The notes under the pieces: model-generated | What the model saw: only the letters and a program-made list of their open reading frames with translations | The model's database searches: none | Told to the model about the DNA's origin: nothing | Assembly: GCF_036320965.1 (NCBI RefSeq) | Contig: NC_092257.1 | Coordinates: 20,467,413 to 20,531,412 of the forward strand | Length of the DNA stretch: 64,000 nt | Reading direction: 5' to 3' | Source of the DNA: Panulirus ornatus | Taxonomy: Eukaryota > Arthropoda > Malacostraca > Decapoda > Palinuridae | Part shown: positions 36,700 through 48,105 of the stretch, in pieces | How the letters are laid out: every line of letters begins with the position of its first letter | Position numbering within the stretch: position 1 is the stretch's first letter | Made by a program: the position numbers and the translations under genes

Positions 36700-37384
36700 A
36701 GACAAACCCACACGAACTTACTGCCAAGCTACGTAGCAAGTCAAGTCTCACTTCCCTAGGGAGGTAAGTAGCAGGGTAGTCAGTTAGCAACCGAGATGTC
36801 AGCTAACCTGACACTCATTCGAGCAACTACCCACCTACATAAGCCTGTCAAACCACCCAGCATGAGAATCAATTAGTCATATATGCCAGTCCCCCTTCGC
36901 TAGTCAGCCTGTGTGTCAGTTAATGGACGAGAGAGAGAGTCTGTCATCCAATCCGTCACCAAGTCAATCAGCTATTCAGTCAGTCAGCATATTCGCCAGC
37001 AAATCATTAATTCAGTCAGCCAGCAACCCAATCGACTAATCAGTCACTCTGCCAGTCAATAAGTTCATCATTTAACTAGTCAGCCACCATACCAGCCATG
37101 TACTCTATGACAGCTAGCTAGTCAGGCAGCGAACGAGTCTAATCACCTAACCAACCAATGAGCCCACGTAACCGTCATCCACCTAGCTACCTAAATAGCC
37201 AACGGTTAGCCACTCAACCCACCGGGGAAACACTATCCCACCAGACATCCACCTGATGCTCACAGGCAACTAGCCCACTAAACCACACAGTAGGAGAGCC
37301 ATAATCTCATGTCCAGGGAGCCATCACAATAACCCTACCCCAGGAGGAGTGTCGTCAGATGCTCTGGCACCTGGGCCAATCTGG

Positions 37385-37386
<2 letters not shown>
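36699..37386. other. Anonymous sequence rich in CAGTCAG/CTAG words
   Basis: Between 36880 and 37210, AGTCAGCCAG- and CCAATCAAT-like words recur loosely about every 20-25 bp, perhaps a decayed minisatellite. No gene. Confidence 0.4.
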
Positions 37387-37471
<85 letters not shown>

Positions 37472-37486
37472 AGCCAGCCAGCCAGA
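37387..37486. repeat. (GA)n followed by (CAGC)4
   Basis: GA to 37469, then CCAGCCAGCCAGCCAG to 37486. Confidence 0.97.
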
Positions 37487-37699
37487 GGGGCCATGGGGTA
37501 CAGTAGCAACAAGGCAGACAGCTCTCCCTCCCTCCCTCTCCTCTCCTCTTGCTACGGGGCCAGCAGGATGCTCATCCTCTTGTCCATGTCAGTAACACCA
37601 GCCTTTATGATCGCTGCCACACTCGCTCGCCACACATATCAACATTGTCTCTTCCTGTAACTCTTATGGCCATCTCAACACAATCGTCCAAAAGGAGAG

Positions 37700-37701
<2 letters not shown>

Positions 37702-37782
<81 letters not shown>
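37702..37782. repeat. (TA)n microsatellite
   Basis: About 40 TA units. Confidence 0.97.
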
Positions 37783-37783
<1 letters not shown>

Positions 37784-37835
37784 CAGGAAATATGCGCGAG
37801 ACTGTTTCAGTTCCGCGAACACACGAAGACTATGG

Positions 37836-37838
<3 letters not shown>

Positions 37839-37914
<76 letters not shown>
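37839..37914. repeat. (GA)n microsatellite
   Basis: About 37 GA units, 40 bp before the large 24-bp array. Confidence 0.98.
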
Positions 37915-37918
<4 letters not shown>

Positions 37919-37949
37919 GTAGAGGGGAGCGGAGGCAGCCGTTTTTTAA

Positions 37950-40900
37950 ACCGGCAAGTGAGGGTACTGCACGTGGGAGGAGTGAGGATACTGCACGTGG
38001 AGGGGTGAGGATACTGCACGTGGAGGGGTGAGGATACTGCATATAGGAGTGAGGGTACTGCACGTGGGAGGAGTGAGGATACTGCATATAGGAGTGAGGG
38101 TACTGCACGTGGGAGGAGTGAGGATACTGCACGTGGGAGGGGTGAGGATACTGCATATAGGAGTGAGGGTACTGCACGTGGGAGGGGTGAGGATACTGCA
38201 TATAGGAGTGAGGGTACTGCACGTGGGAGGGGTGAGATACTGCACGTGGGAAGGGGTGAGGATACTGCACGTGGGAGGAGTGAGGATACTGCACGTGGGA
38301 AGGGGTGAGGATACTGCACGTGGGAGGAGTGAGGATACTGCACGTGGGAAGGGGTGAGGATACTGCATATAGGAGTGAGGGTACTGCACGTGGGAAGGGG
38401 TGAGGATACTGCACGTGGGAGGAGTGAGGATACTGCACGTGGAGGGGTGAGGATACTGCACGTGGAGGGGTGAGGATACTGCACGTGGGAAGGGGTGAGG
38501 ATACTGCACGTGGGAGGAGTGAGGATACTGCACGTGGAGGGGTGAGGATACTGCACGTGGGAGGAGTGAGGATACTGCACGTGGGAAGGGGTGAGGATAC
38601 TGCATATAGGAGTGAGGGTACTGCACGTGGGAGGGGTGAGATACTGCACGTGGGAGGAGTGAGGATACTGCACGTGGGAGGAGTGAGGATACTGCATATA
38701 GGAGTGAGGGTACTGCACGTGGGAGGAGTGAGGATACTGCACGTGGGAGGAGTGAGGATACTGCACGTGGGAGGAGTGAGGATACTGCACGTGGGAGGAG
38801 TGAGGATACTGCACGTGGGAGGAGTGAGGATACTGCATATAGGAGTGAGGGTACTGCACGTGGGAGGAGTGAGGATACTGCATATAGGAGTGAGGGTACT
38901 GCACGTGGGAGGAGTGAGGATACTGCACGTGGAGGGGTGAGGATACTGCATATAGGAGTGAGGGTACTGCACGTGGGAGGAGTGAGGATACTGCATATAG
39001 GAGTGAGGGTACTGCACGTGGGAGGGGTGAGATACTGCACGTGGAGGGGTGAGGATACTGCATATAGGAGTGAGGGTACTGCACGTGGGAGGAGTGAGGA
39101 TACTGCATATAGGAGTGAGGGTACTGCACGTGGGAGGAGTGAGGATACTGCATATAGGAGTGAGGGTACTGCACGTGGGAAGGGGTGAGGATACTGCACG
39201 TGGAGGGGTGAGGATACTGCATATAGGAGTGAGGGTACTGCACGTGGGAGGAGTGAGGATACTGCACGTGGAGGGGTGAGGATACTGCATATAGGAGTGA
39301 GGGTACTGCACGTGGGAGGGGTGGGGATACTGCACGTGGAGGGGTGAGGATACTGCACGTGGAGGGGTGAGGATACTGCACGTGGAGGGGTGAGGATACT
39401 GCACGTGGGAGGAGTGAGGATACTGCACGTGGGAGGGGTGGGGATACTGCACGTGGGAGGAGTGAGGATACTGCACGTGGGAGGGGTGAGGATACTGCAC
39501 GTGGGGGGAGTGAGGATACTGCACGTGGGAGGGGTGAGGATACTGCACGTGGGAGGGGTGAGGATACTGCACGTGGGAGGGGTGGGGATACTGCACGTGG
39601 GAAGGGGTGAGGATACTGCACGTGGAGGGGTGAGGATACTGCATATAGGAGTGAGGGTACTGCACGTGGGAGGGGTGAGGATACTGCATATAGGAGTGAG
39701 GGTACTGCACGTGGGAGGAGTGAGGATACTGCACGTGGGAGGGGTGGGGATACTGCACGTGGGAGGGGTGAGGATACTGCACGTGGGGGGAGTGAGGATA
39801 CTGCACGTGGAGGGGTGAGGATACTGCACGTGGGGGGAGTGAGGATACTGCATATAGGAGTGAGGGTACTGCACGTGGGAGGGGTGGGGATACTGCACGT
39901 GGGAGGGGTGGGGATACTGCACGTGGAGGGGTGAGGATACTGCACGTGGGAGGGGTGGGGATACTGCACGTGGGGGGAGTGAGGATACTGCATATAGGAG
40001 TGAGGGTACTGCACGTGGGAGGGGTGAGATACTGCACGTGGAGGGGTGAGGATACTGCATATAGGAGTGAGGGTACTGCACGTGGGAGGAGTGAGGATAC
40101 TGCACGTGGGAGGGGTGAGGATACTGCACGTGGGAGGGGTGGGGATACTGCACGTGGAGGGGTGAGGATACTGCACGTGGGAGGGGTGGGGATACTGCAC
40201 GTGGAGGGGTGAGGATACTGCACGTGGGAAGGGGTGAGGATACTGCAGTGGGAGGGGTGAGGATACTGCACGTGGAGGGGTGAGGATACTGCAGTGGGAG
40301 GGGTGAGGATACTGCACGTGGAGGGGTGAGGATACTGCACGTGGGAGGGGTGGGGATACTGCACGTGGGAGGGGTGAGGATACTGCACGTGGGAGGGGTG
40401 AGGATACTGCACGTGGGAGGGGTGAGGATACTGCACGTGGGAGGGGTGAGGATACTGCACGTGGGAGGGGTGAGGATACTGCACGTGGGAGGGGTGAGGA
40501 TACTGCACGTGGGAGGAGTGAGGATACTGCACGTGGGAGGGGTGAGGATACTGCACGTGGGAGGGGTGGGGATACTGCACGTGGGAGGGGTGAGGATACT
40601 GCACGTGGGAGGGGTGAGGATACTGCACGTGGGAGGAGTGAGGGTACTGCACGTGGGAGGGGTGAGGATACTGCACGTGGGAGGAGTGAGGATACTGCAC
40701 GTGGGGGGAGTGAGGATACTGCATATAGGAGTGAGGGTACTGCACGTGGGAGGGGTGGGGATACTGCACGTGGGAGGGGTGAGGATACTGCACGTGGGAG
40801 GGGTGAGGATACTGCACGTGGGGGGAGGGAGGATACTGCATATAGGAGTGAGGATACTGCACGTGGGAGGGGTGGGGATACTGCACGTGGGAGGAGTGAG

Positions 40901-41160
40901 GATACTGCACGTGGGGGGGTGAGGATACTGCATATAGGAGTGAGGGTACTGCACGTGGGAGGGGTGAGGATACTGCACGTGGGAGGAGTGAGGATACTGC
41001 ACGTGGGAGGGGTGAGGATACTGCATATAGGAGTGAGGGTACTGCACGTGGGAGGGGTGAGGATACTGCACGTGGGAGGAGTGAGGATACTGCACGTGGG
41101 AGGGGTGAGGATACTGCACGTGGGGGGGGAGTGAGGATACTGCACGTGGGACGGGTTGAG
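37950..41160. repeat. 24-bp satellite, about 135 units, each built on CACGTG
   Basis: Core GAGGATACTGCACGTGGGAG plus GGGT or AGT; unit 24 bp with 22-25-bp variants. A variant with GCATATAGGAGT in place of GCACGTGGGAG occurs about 25 times. The minus strand is open in all three frames through the array (1112, 1118 and 1073 codons) because the unit holds no reverse-complement stop, giving repeats such as CSILTPPT and AVSSPLPR. I do not treat these as proteins. Sharp left edge near 37955; the right edge grades into diverged units. Confidence 0.98.
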
Positions 41161-41339
41161 ATATCAAGGAGACCGGGTGATTTCACTGCACGTTAGAGGG
41201 GTGGAGACAATGCATGTGGGATGGGTGAAAACAGTCTATGTTGGGGGGGTAAGGACAGTGCATGTGGAAGGGGTGATGCCACTACAAGTCAGGGAGTGGG
41301 AAATGCATGTGGAATAGGTCGTGGGAACATTGCTTGTAG
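41161..41339. repeat. Transition zone of the 24-bp satellite
   Basis: Loose units such as GGAGACAATGCATGTGGGAT and AGGACAGTGCATGTGGAAG, intermediate between the two arrays. Confidence 0.65.
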
Positions 41340-41640
41340 ATGGATGAGGAAAACTGCATGCGTAAAGGGTGGGGACACTGCATGCGTAAAGGGTGGGGAC
41401 ACTGCATGCGTAAAGGATAGGGACACTGCATGCGTAAATGCTGGGGACACTGCATGCGTAAAGGGTGGAGACACTGCATGCATAAAGGATAGGGACACTG
41501 CATGCATAAAGGATAGGGACACTGCATGCGTAAATGCTGGGGACACCTTGCGTAAAGGCTGGGGACACTGCATACGTAAAGGCTGGGGACACCGCATTTG
41601 GGAAGAGTGAGGGCACTGCAAGTTGGAGGGCTGGGGACTT
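41340..41640. repeat. Diverged 24-bp array, about 11 units
   Basis: ACACTGCATGCGTAAAGGGT units with CTGCATG spaced 24 bp (41354, 41378 and on). Same period and phase as the large array but with GCATGCGTAAA in place of GCACGTGGGAG. Gives short GDTACVKG repeats on the plus strand; not taken as coding. Confidence 0.92.
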
Positions 41641-42069
41641 AATGCTACGGGGTGAAGGGCAGTGCACGAGAGGGGGAGGTGGGGCTGTTCCACTGCAGGT
41701 GGGTGTGAGGGGAGGAAATACAAGTGAAGTGAAGGACAATTTTGTGTTCTCGAGACAAACCCCCCCCCCCATCCCCCATCCCCCATCGAGTCTGCTGGAT
41801 AAATGACGCATCAAGCACAGCGTAGGGAGGGGCTTGGGACCACGGGGCTGGGCGAGGGGCTGTGGGAGGAAGAAGGAGGGGGGATGGGATGTTTTGAGAA
41901 ACAACTACGCAGCGCCAGCAAGTGGGGGGTGTTGGGGTGGGTGGGTTGTGGATGGGGGAATGAGGGAGACGGTAATGGAGACGGTAAGGTAAGGTAAGGT
42001 AAGGCTACGGCGGTGTGACAGATATTGATCACACACTAGGCTCCTCTCCCCCCCCCCCCCCTCCCCGTC
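41641..42069. other. G-rich anonymous sequence with (GGTAA)5
   Basis: GGTAAGGTAAGGTAAGGTAA at about 41984-42003 is a short pentamer array, not the TTAGG telomere word. C runs at 41759-41769 and 42049-42061. Confidence 0.5.
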
Positions 42070-43040
42070 ACCTGCCCACCTGATGATGCGACAGCGCACG
42101 TCCTGCCTCGGGCCCGCCTCCGTCAGGAGGGCCTGGGGAGTTGCACGTCCTGCCTCGAGACCACTTCCGTCAGGAGGGCCTGGAGAGGGTACATGCTGCC
42201 TCGGGCCGCCTCCATCATGAGAGCCTGGGAAGCGCACGTCCTGCCACGGGACCCCCTCCGTCAGGAGGGCCTGGAGAGGGGACGTGCTGCCTCGGACCCG
42301 CCTCCAATAGGGTGAGCCTCCGAAACGCACGTTCAGCCTCGAGCACGCCTCCATCATAAGAGCATAGGGAGGGCACGTGCTGCCTCGGGGCCGCCTCGAT
42401 CAAGACGGCCTGGGAAGCGCATGTCCTGTCTCGGGTCCGCCTCCATTAGGAGGGCATGGTGAGGACTCCGTCCTCCCTTGGGACCGCCTTGGTCAGGAGG
42501 TCCTGGGGAAAGCATATTCTGCCTCGGGTCCGCCTCTGTCTGGAGGGCCTTTGGAGAGCACGTCCTCCCCCGGGCCGGAATCCGTCAGGAGGGCATTGGG
42601 AGGGCTAGTGCAACCTCAGGCCCACTTCTGTCGAGGGGGAACTGGGGAGACCATGTCCTGCCTCGAGCTCGCCTCAGTCAGGAGTGCCTGTGAGGAGGGT
42701 ACGTGCTACCTTGGGCCTGCCAGAAGGAGTGTCCTAGGAGGGTAAGTGCTACTTCGGGCTCGCTTCCGTCAGAAAGACCAGGGGAGGGCACTTGCTGCTT
42801 CGGGCCCGCTTACGTCAGAAGGGCCTGGGAAGGACACCTGTTGCCTTGGGCTGTCACGGGCCTTCCTCCACCAGTAAGGCCTAGGAGGGCACGCGCTGCC
42901 TCGGGCAAAATTTCCTCCTTTGTCAGGAGGCCTGGGGAAGACGCCTGCTGCCTTGGGCCAGCTTCCGTCTGGAGGGCCTCGGGAGGAGACTCGCTGATTC
43001 GGACTAGCCTCTGTCAGGAGAGCCTGAGGAAGGCATTCCC
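42070..43040. repeat. About 46-bp minisatellite, about 20 diverged units
   Basis: Units contain GCCTCCGTCAGGAGGGCCTG, then GGGAGGGCACGTGCTGCCTC. Spacing varies between about 43 and 60 because of small indels. CACGTG or CACGTCC recurs in many units. Confidence 0.88.
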
Positions 43041-43910
43041 GAGGGCTCATGAGAACGGTACATAGATGGAGAAGGCGTAAGAGGCTATTACGCATTGCTG
43101 TGTGGCGTAAGAGGCTATCAACTATTGCATACACACGGCCTACGACAGACTTAACCTTAACATTTCTGCAGAGACAACTAAAAAGGTGTTCATGTACATG
43201 CAATCGCAACACATCATTAAAGTTGGAAACTGGTGACCGTACGTATTGGTTGTGTCTTTCATTAAAATATCTTGTCATCTTGGTCCTTAGCACCCATACA
43301 ATCAAGCAAAACAATACAAAAATAAGCTCAGAACTCTTGAGTTATGGCAGGGTACGACCCAAATTGATGTTGATCATGTTGGAACTGATAATATTACGTA
43401 TTCAGTTGACTTCATAAAGTCTCTCATACATCATCACGGACCAACTGTGGTCCTCCATAACACTAAAGGTATGAAGAGACTTGGACAAAATAAAAAAAAA
43501 AGCAAAACAAAGCCATAAGAATACTATTTGGCTCCGTCAAGACCACTGAAGTACGTTACTGTGCGGAAACAGCTCGATGTACCCAACGCTGACCATCGAA
43601 TATTTGATATCTATCTCATGACGCGTCTACAGCCCCCCGCCTGGCGATCATGGCAGTGTTCTCCACTGAACTATTCAAGCATATCCGCCAACACAAAACA
43701 TGCGAATCGAAAACGAGTCCAGGAAACAGCCACTCACACGACAAAGCTTTGAAGGACATCAGTTGTAAAAACAAATAATAATTATAAGGCTACGGTATTG
43801 CCCGCCGTAAGGCAATTAAATCCCTTTACCATCACCGTCCCTACGTGACCACAACCACCATCACCAACACATTGCCAAAGCCACAATCTAGACGTAAAAA
43901 TAAAGTTTAT
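43041..43910. other. Anonymous sequence with a LINE-like scrap
   Basis: GGCGTAAGAGGCTAT occurs twice (43074, 43104). At 43500-43600 a broken frame reads NKAIRIILGSVKTTEVRYC, the kind of block found downstream of the thumb in jockey-type RT proteins. No intact gene. Confidence 0.45.
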
Positions 43911-44455
43911 GGCACTCATGAGCTTCAGAGGTTTGTGGCACTCATGAGCTTCAGAGGTTTGAGGCTCTCTTGAGCTTCACACGTTTGTGGCAATCATGAG
44001 CTTCAGAGGTTTGAGGCACTCATGAGCTTCACAGGTTTGTGGCACTCATGAGCTTCAGAGGTTTGAGGCACTCATGAGCTTCACAGGTTTGTGGCACTCA
44101 TGAGCTTCAGAGGTTTGAGGCACTCATGAGCTTCAGAGGTTTGAGGCACTCATGAGCTTCAGAGGTTTGTGGCACTCATGAGCTTCAGAGGTTTGAGGCT
44201 CTCTTGAGCTTCACACGTTTGTGGCAATCATGAACTTCAGAGGTTTGAGGCACTCATGAGCTTCACACGTTTGTGGCACTCATGAGCTTCACAAGTTTGT
44301 GGCACTCATGAGCTTCACAGGTCTGTGGCAATCATGAACCTCACAGATATGTGGCACTCATGAGCTTCACAAGTTTGTGGCAATCATGAGCTTCAGAGGT
44401 TTGTGGCACTCATGAGCTTCAGAGGTTTGAGGCACTCATGAGTTTTAAAAGTTTG
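43911..44455. repeat. 26-bp satellite, about 21 units
   Basis: GGCACTCATGAGCTTCAGAG repeats with 26-bp period. Variants at two positions (AGAGG/ACAGG and GTGG/GAGG) are mixed along the array. Confidence 0.96.
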
Positions 44456-44655
44456 ATCTGTAGTGACGGGCTGGTTCAACACGACCCACAAACGGGAGGG
44501 TTGGAAGTGCTATCACATCCTAACTGGTATTAGATCAGAAGGGAATGTTAGAATAAACACTAGGGCGACCATCTCACGAGAGCTGAACTGTTTGTTCGCC
44601 ACACTCATCGCTCTTAAGCTTGCATGAATCACAACCACAGACAACATAATTATCT
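44456..44655. other. Spacer between arrays
   Basis: No feature seen. Confidence 0.4.
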
Positions 44656-44843
44656 CCCGTTCTCTATCCTCGCTACTTGCCTTTCATAACCTCAGACCAC
44701 AACCCGTTCTCTATCCTCGCTACTTGCCTTTCATAACCTCAGACCACAACCCGTTCTCTATCCTCGCTACTTGCCTTTCATAACCTCAGACCACAACCCG
44801 TTCTCTATCCTCGCTACTTGCCTTTCATAACCTCAGACCACAA
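44656..44843. repeat. 47-bp minisatellite, 4 identical units
   Basis: CCCGTTCTCTATCCTCGCTA starts at 44656, 44703, 44750 and 44797. I see no base difference among the four units apart from the last few bases. Confidence 0.96.
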
Positions 44844-45347
44844 TGCAACATGGTTGTACCTCCCGGGCCTCATAAAGCCATGGGATCATTACAGATAAAG
44901 GGATTCAAATCCAACTGATGTGGGTGGATTCCCTTCTTCCTTACGTCTCCGAGGTGTTTTTGTCAAACTTGATCCTGGATGATGACGATGTTGAACACAA
45001 TAGTGAACCACAAATAAGGAGTCTACAATCTGTAAAAAGGAAGGAACTAACGATCCACTTCGAGCAAGGTGGCTGCTAAGAGGGGCACCAAGATCTGCAC
45101 ATTCCATCACGAATGAAATGTGTCAAAACACTTGTGTGGAGGAAGTAACAAGGTCACCTCACGACAAAGATGTTATCACTGCTAAATACAGGCACTGCTG
45201 CTCTAGACATTACTGGCTTTCTAGCTTATCTGGAGCTGTTGATCATATGACTAGTGAGGGCTGTGGACTGGGATATGGACATAAACACTACCGGTAAAAC
45301 ACGGCCTTAGACTGTGAAAATATATGCGTACACACACACACACAATC

Positions 45348-45349
<2 letters not shown>
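44844..45349. other. Anonymous sequence
   Basis: No gene; a short CA run at 45330-45343. Confidence 0.4.

Positions 45350-45409
<60 letters not shown>
45350..45409. repeat. (TA)n microsatellite
   Basis: 30 TA units. Confidence 0.97.
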
Positions 45410-45412
<3 letters not shown>

Positions 45413-45554
45413 AACCTGGGTACATGCAAGCCTTCTTGTTAATCTTAAGATAACTGAAATTTAGATACTGTATCCACTTACCCAACCAGCTGATAAGCTC
45501 ACGATATCGAAAGACTGTAAAGCTTATGTAATGATCCAAGTTCTTAACAACTTA

Positions 45555-45650
45555 TGGTATAATCATTTGACCCCCTGGGGTCCCACAAAGACCCTTCGTG
45601 ACCTCTGTAATCTTTCGCGCTACCGCTCACCCGTAATAACTTAGCAATCT
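45555..45650 (+). repeat. Dispersed repeat family F, copy 2
   Basis: CCCCCTGGGGTCCCACAAAG, then ACCTCTGTAATCTTTCGCGC; matches 21900-21990. Confidence 0.6.
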
Positions 45651-45779
45651 ACGCAACACGTAACAAGGACATTGCTCCCTGGATTATAGCTCAGGGCGGA
45701 AAGGCGTGGTAATCAGACAATACGCGTGCTCCATGGAAAGGGGAAGAGACGTGTAGCCGTGGTAATCAGCGTGGTAGCC

Positions 45780-46040
45780 ACAAGACGTGGGTGCCCCTTA
45801 GACGGGTAAAGGCGCGGTAGCCAGGCGACGTGGGTGCTCCTTAGACGGGTAAAGGCGCGGTAGCCAGACGACGTGGGTGCTCCTTAGACAGGTAAAGGCG
45901 CGGTAGCCAGACGACGTGGGTGCTCCTTAGACGGGTAAAGGCGCGGTAGCCAGGCGACGTGGGTGCTCCTTAGACAGGTAAAGGCGCGGTAACCAGACGA
46001 CGTGGGTGCTCCTTAGACGGGTAAAGGCGCGGTAGCCAGG
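45780..46040. repeat. 43-bp minisatellite, 6 units
   Basis: GGCGCGGTAGCCAGRCGACG, then TGGGTGCTCCTTAGACGGGT; nearly identical units with 43-bp period. Confidence 0.95.
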
Positions 46041-47335
46041 CTTGGTTGTTGCCTGGGTGAGAGGAGAGGTATGGTAGCTGGGTGAGGCAGGTGTTTGCAT
46101 GGGTGGGGGGATGGGCGTGGTAACTAGGGTGGGAAGATGGGCGTGGTAGCTAGGGTGTGGCAGGTGTTGCCTGGGTGGAAGGAGAGGCGTGTTCACTGGA
46201 TGAGGCGAGTGTTGCCTGGGTGGGAGGAGAGGCGTGGTAGCTAGGGTGAGGCGGGTATTTCCTGGGTGGGAGGAGAGACGTGGTGGTAGCTGGGGTGAGG
46301 CGAGTGTTGCCTGGGTGGGAGAAGGGGCGTGGTAGCTAGGTGAAGGTTTTTGCGTGGGTGGAAGGAGAGGCTTTATAACTAGGTGAAGCGGGTGTAGCCT
46401 GGGTGGGAGGAGAGGCGTGGTAGCTAGGGTGATGCGGGTGTTGCCTGGGTGGGTGGAGGGGCGTGGTAGCTGGGAAGGCGAGTGTTGCCTGTGTGGGTGA
46501 AGGGGCGTGGTAGCTGGGTGAGGCGGGTATTGCGTGGGTGGGGGGAGAGGTGTGGTAGCTAGGCGAGGCGGATTGCGTGGGTGGGAGGAGAGGCGTGGTA
46601 GCTGGGTGAGACAGTTGTTGCCTGAGTGGGAGGAGGGGCGTGGTAGGTAGGTAAAGCAGGTGTTAATTGGGTGGGAGGAGAGCAGTGGGAGCTTGGTTGT
46701 TGCCTGGGTGAGAGGAGAGGTGTGGTAGCTGGGTGAGGCAGGTGTTTGCATGGGTGGAAGGATGGGCGTGGTAGCTAGGGTGGGCAAGGTAGCTAGGGTG
46801 AGGCGGGTGTTGCCTGGGTGGGAGGAGAGGCGTGGTAGCTGGGGTGAGGCGAGTGTTGCCTGGGTGGGAGGAGAGGCGTGGTAGCTAGGTGAAGGTGTCT
46901 GCGTGGGTGGAAGGAGAGGCTTTATAGCTAGGTGAAGCGGGTGTGGCCTGAGTGGGAGGAGAGGCGTGGTAGCTAGGGTGAGGCGGGTGTTGCCTGGGTG
47001 GGTGGAGGGGCGTGGTAGCTGGGTATGGCGAGTGTTGCCTGTGTGGGTGGAGGGGCGTGGTAGCTGGGTGAGGCGGGTGTTGCGTGGGTGGGAGGAAAAG
47101 TGGGGTGGCTAGGTGAGGCAGTTGTTGCGTGGGTGGGAGGAGAGGTGTGGTAGCTAGGCGAGGCGGATTGCGTGGGTGGGAGGAGAGGCGTGGTAGCTGG
47201 GTGAAGCGGGTGTTGCCTGGGTGGGAGGAGAGGCGTGATTGCTAGGTGAGGCAGTTGTTGCCTGGGTGAGTGTAGGGGCGTGGTAGCTGGGTGAGGCGGG
47301 CGTTGCCTGGGAGGGAGGAGATGCGTGGTAACTAG
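46041..47335. repeat. About 45-bp minisatellite, about 29 units
   Basis: GGCGTGGTAGCTGGGTGAGG, then CGGGTGTTGCCTGGGTGGGA, 40-46 bp per unit. Shares GGCGNGGTAGC with the 43-bp array just before it, so the two are probably related. The minus strand has a 286-codon Pro/Thr-rich frame (45927-46787), a by-product of the repeat. Confidence 0.95.
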
Positions 47336-48026
47336 CTACATCTTCACGACACTCAAGTGTGTGTACTTACCACGTACACTGGGCGGGAGGCGTGACAACT
47401 CGGGGAGCCTAAGGTAGCCCGGAAATGGTGCGTTGTGGGGCGCAGGTGACACGTCGGGAATCCCTAAGGTGAGGGGTGAGCGTAGAGCATAAGGGACGCG
47501 TGGCTCACAACGAGGGATCAGAAGTCAGTGGCGTCTGGGATGACACCGTAAGACGTGACGGAGCAGAGGGCCAAGGGGGCACTTGTTACGCACAGGACGT
47601 GCGGACGAGCTAAGGAGGTCGTGGTGGACGAGATGCCACACGGAGGGGCGAGGGAGAGAGAAGGAAGTAGTCCTGGCTCGGACGACGTGACCGTGAGATG
47701 CAAGCGGAAGGAAGAGGTGGGGCGTGTGAGCCATAGGAGTCATGCATGATTCGAAGGCGCTCTCATGAATGAGGAAGGTGTGTGGTAGGTAAGGGTGAAC
47801 GAGACAACACGGGAAGACCGGTGCTACACACACGGGAGGTAGTGTAGGCTAAAGGGCACGGCAACTGGTGGAGAGGACATGGGGAGGTTGTAGACACGGG
47901 GCGAGGCACACACAGACCACTGTAACTTGAAAGGGCACTGTGCTTAAGGGATGTGGCAGGTAAGGGGCATGATCGGACACAGATGCGTTCACTATTAAGT
48001 GTAGCAGCTGGTGAATGTGATGGCTG

Positions 48027-48028
<2 letters not shown>
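47336..48028. other. Anonymous sequence
   Basis: GACGTG- and GGGGCG-rich, no motif-bearing frame. Confidence 0.4.
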
Positions 48029-48095
<67 letters not shown>

Positions 48096-48105
48096 CACAC
48101 ACACA
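48029..48105. repeat. (CT)n(CA)n microsatellite
   Basis: CT to 48093 and then CA to 48105. Confidence 0.97.

Noticed and set aside
37807..41186. Three minus-strand frames of about 1,100 codons, Pro/Ser/Leu/Thr-rich
   Set aside because: All three frames are open at once because of the 24-bp repeat. No start context, domain or single preferred frame.
37950..41640. CRISPR-like regular repeats
   Set aside because: No unique spacers between repeats, wrong unit size, and the genome is eukaryotic.
41984..42005. (GGTAA)5 as telomeric repeat
   Set aside because: Not the arthropod TTAGG motif and only five units.
45927..46787. 286-codon mucin-like Pro/Thr-rich frame on the minus strand
   Set aside because: By-product of the 45-bp minisatellite; no signal peptide or flanking exon.
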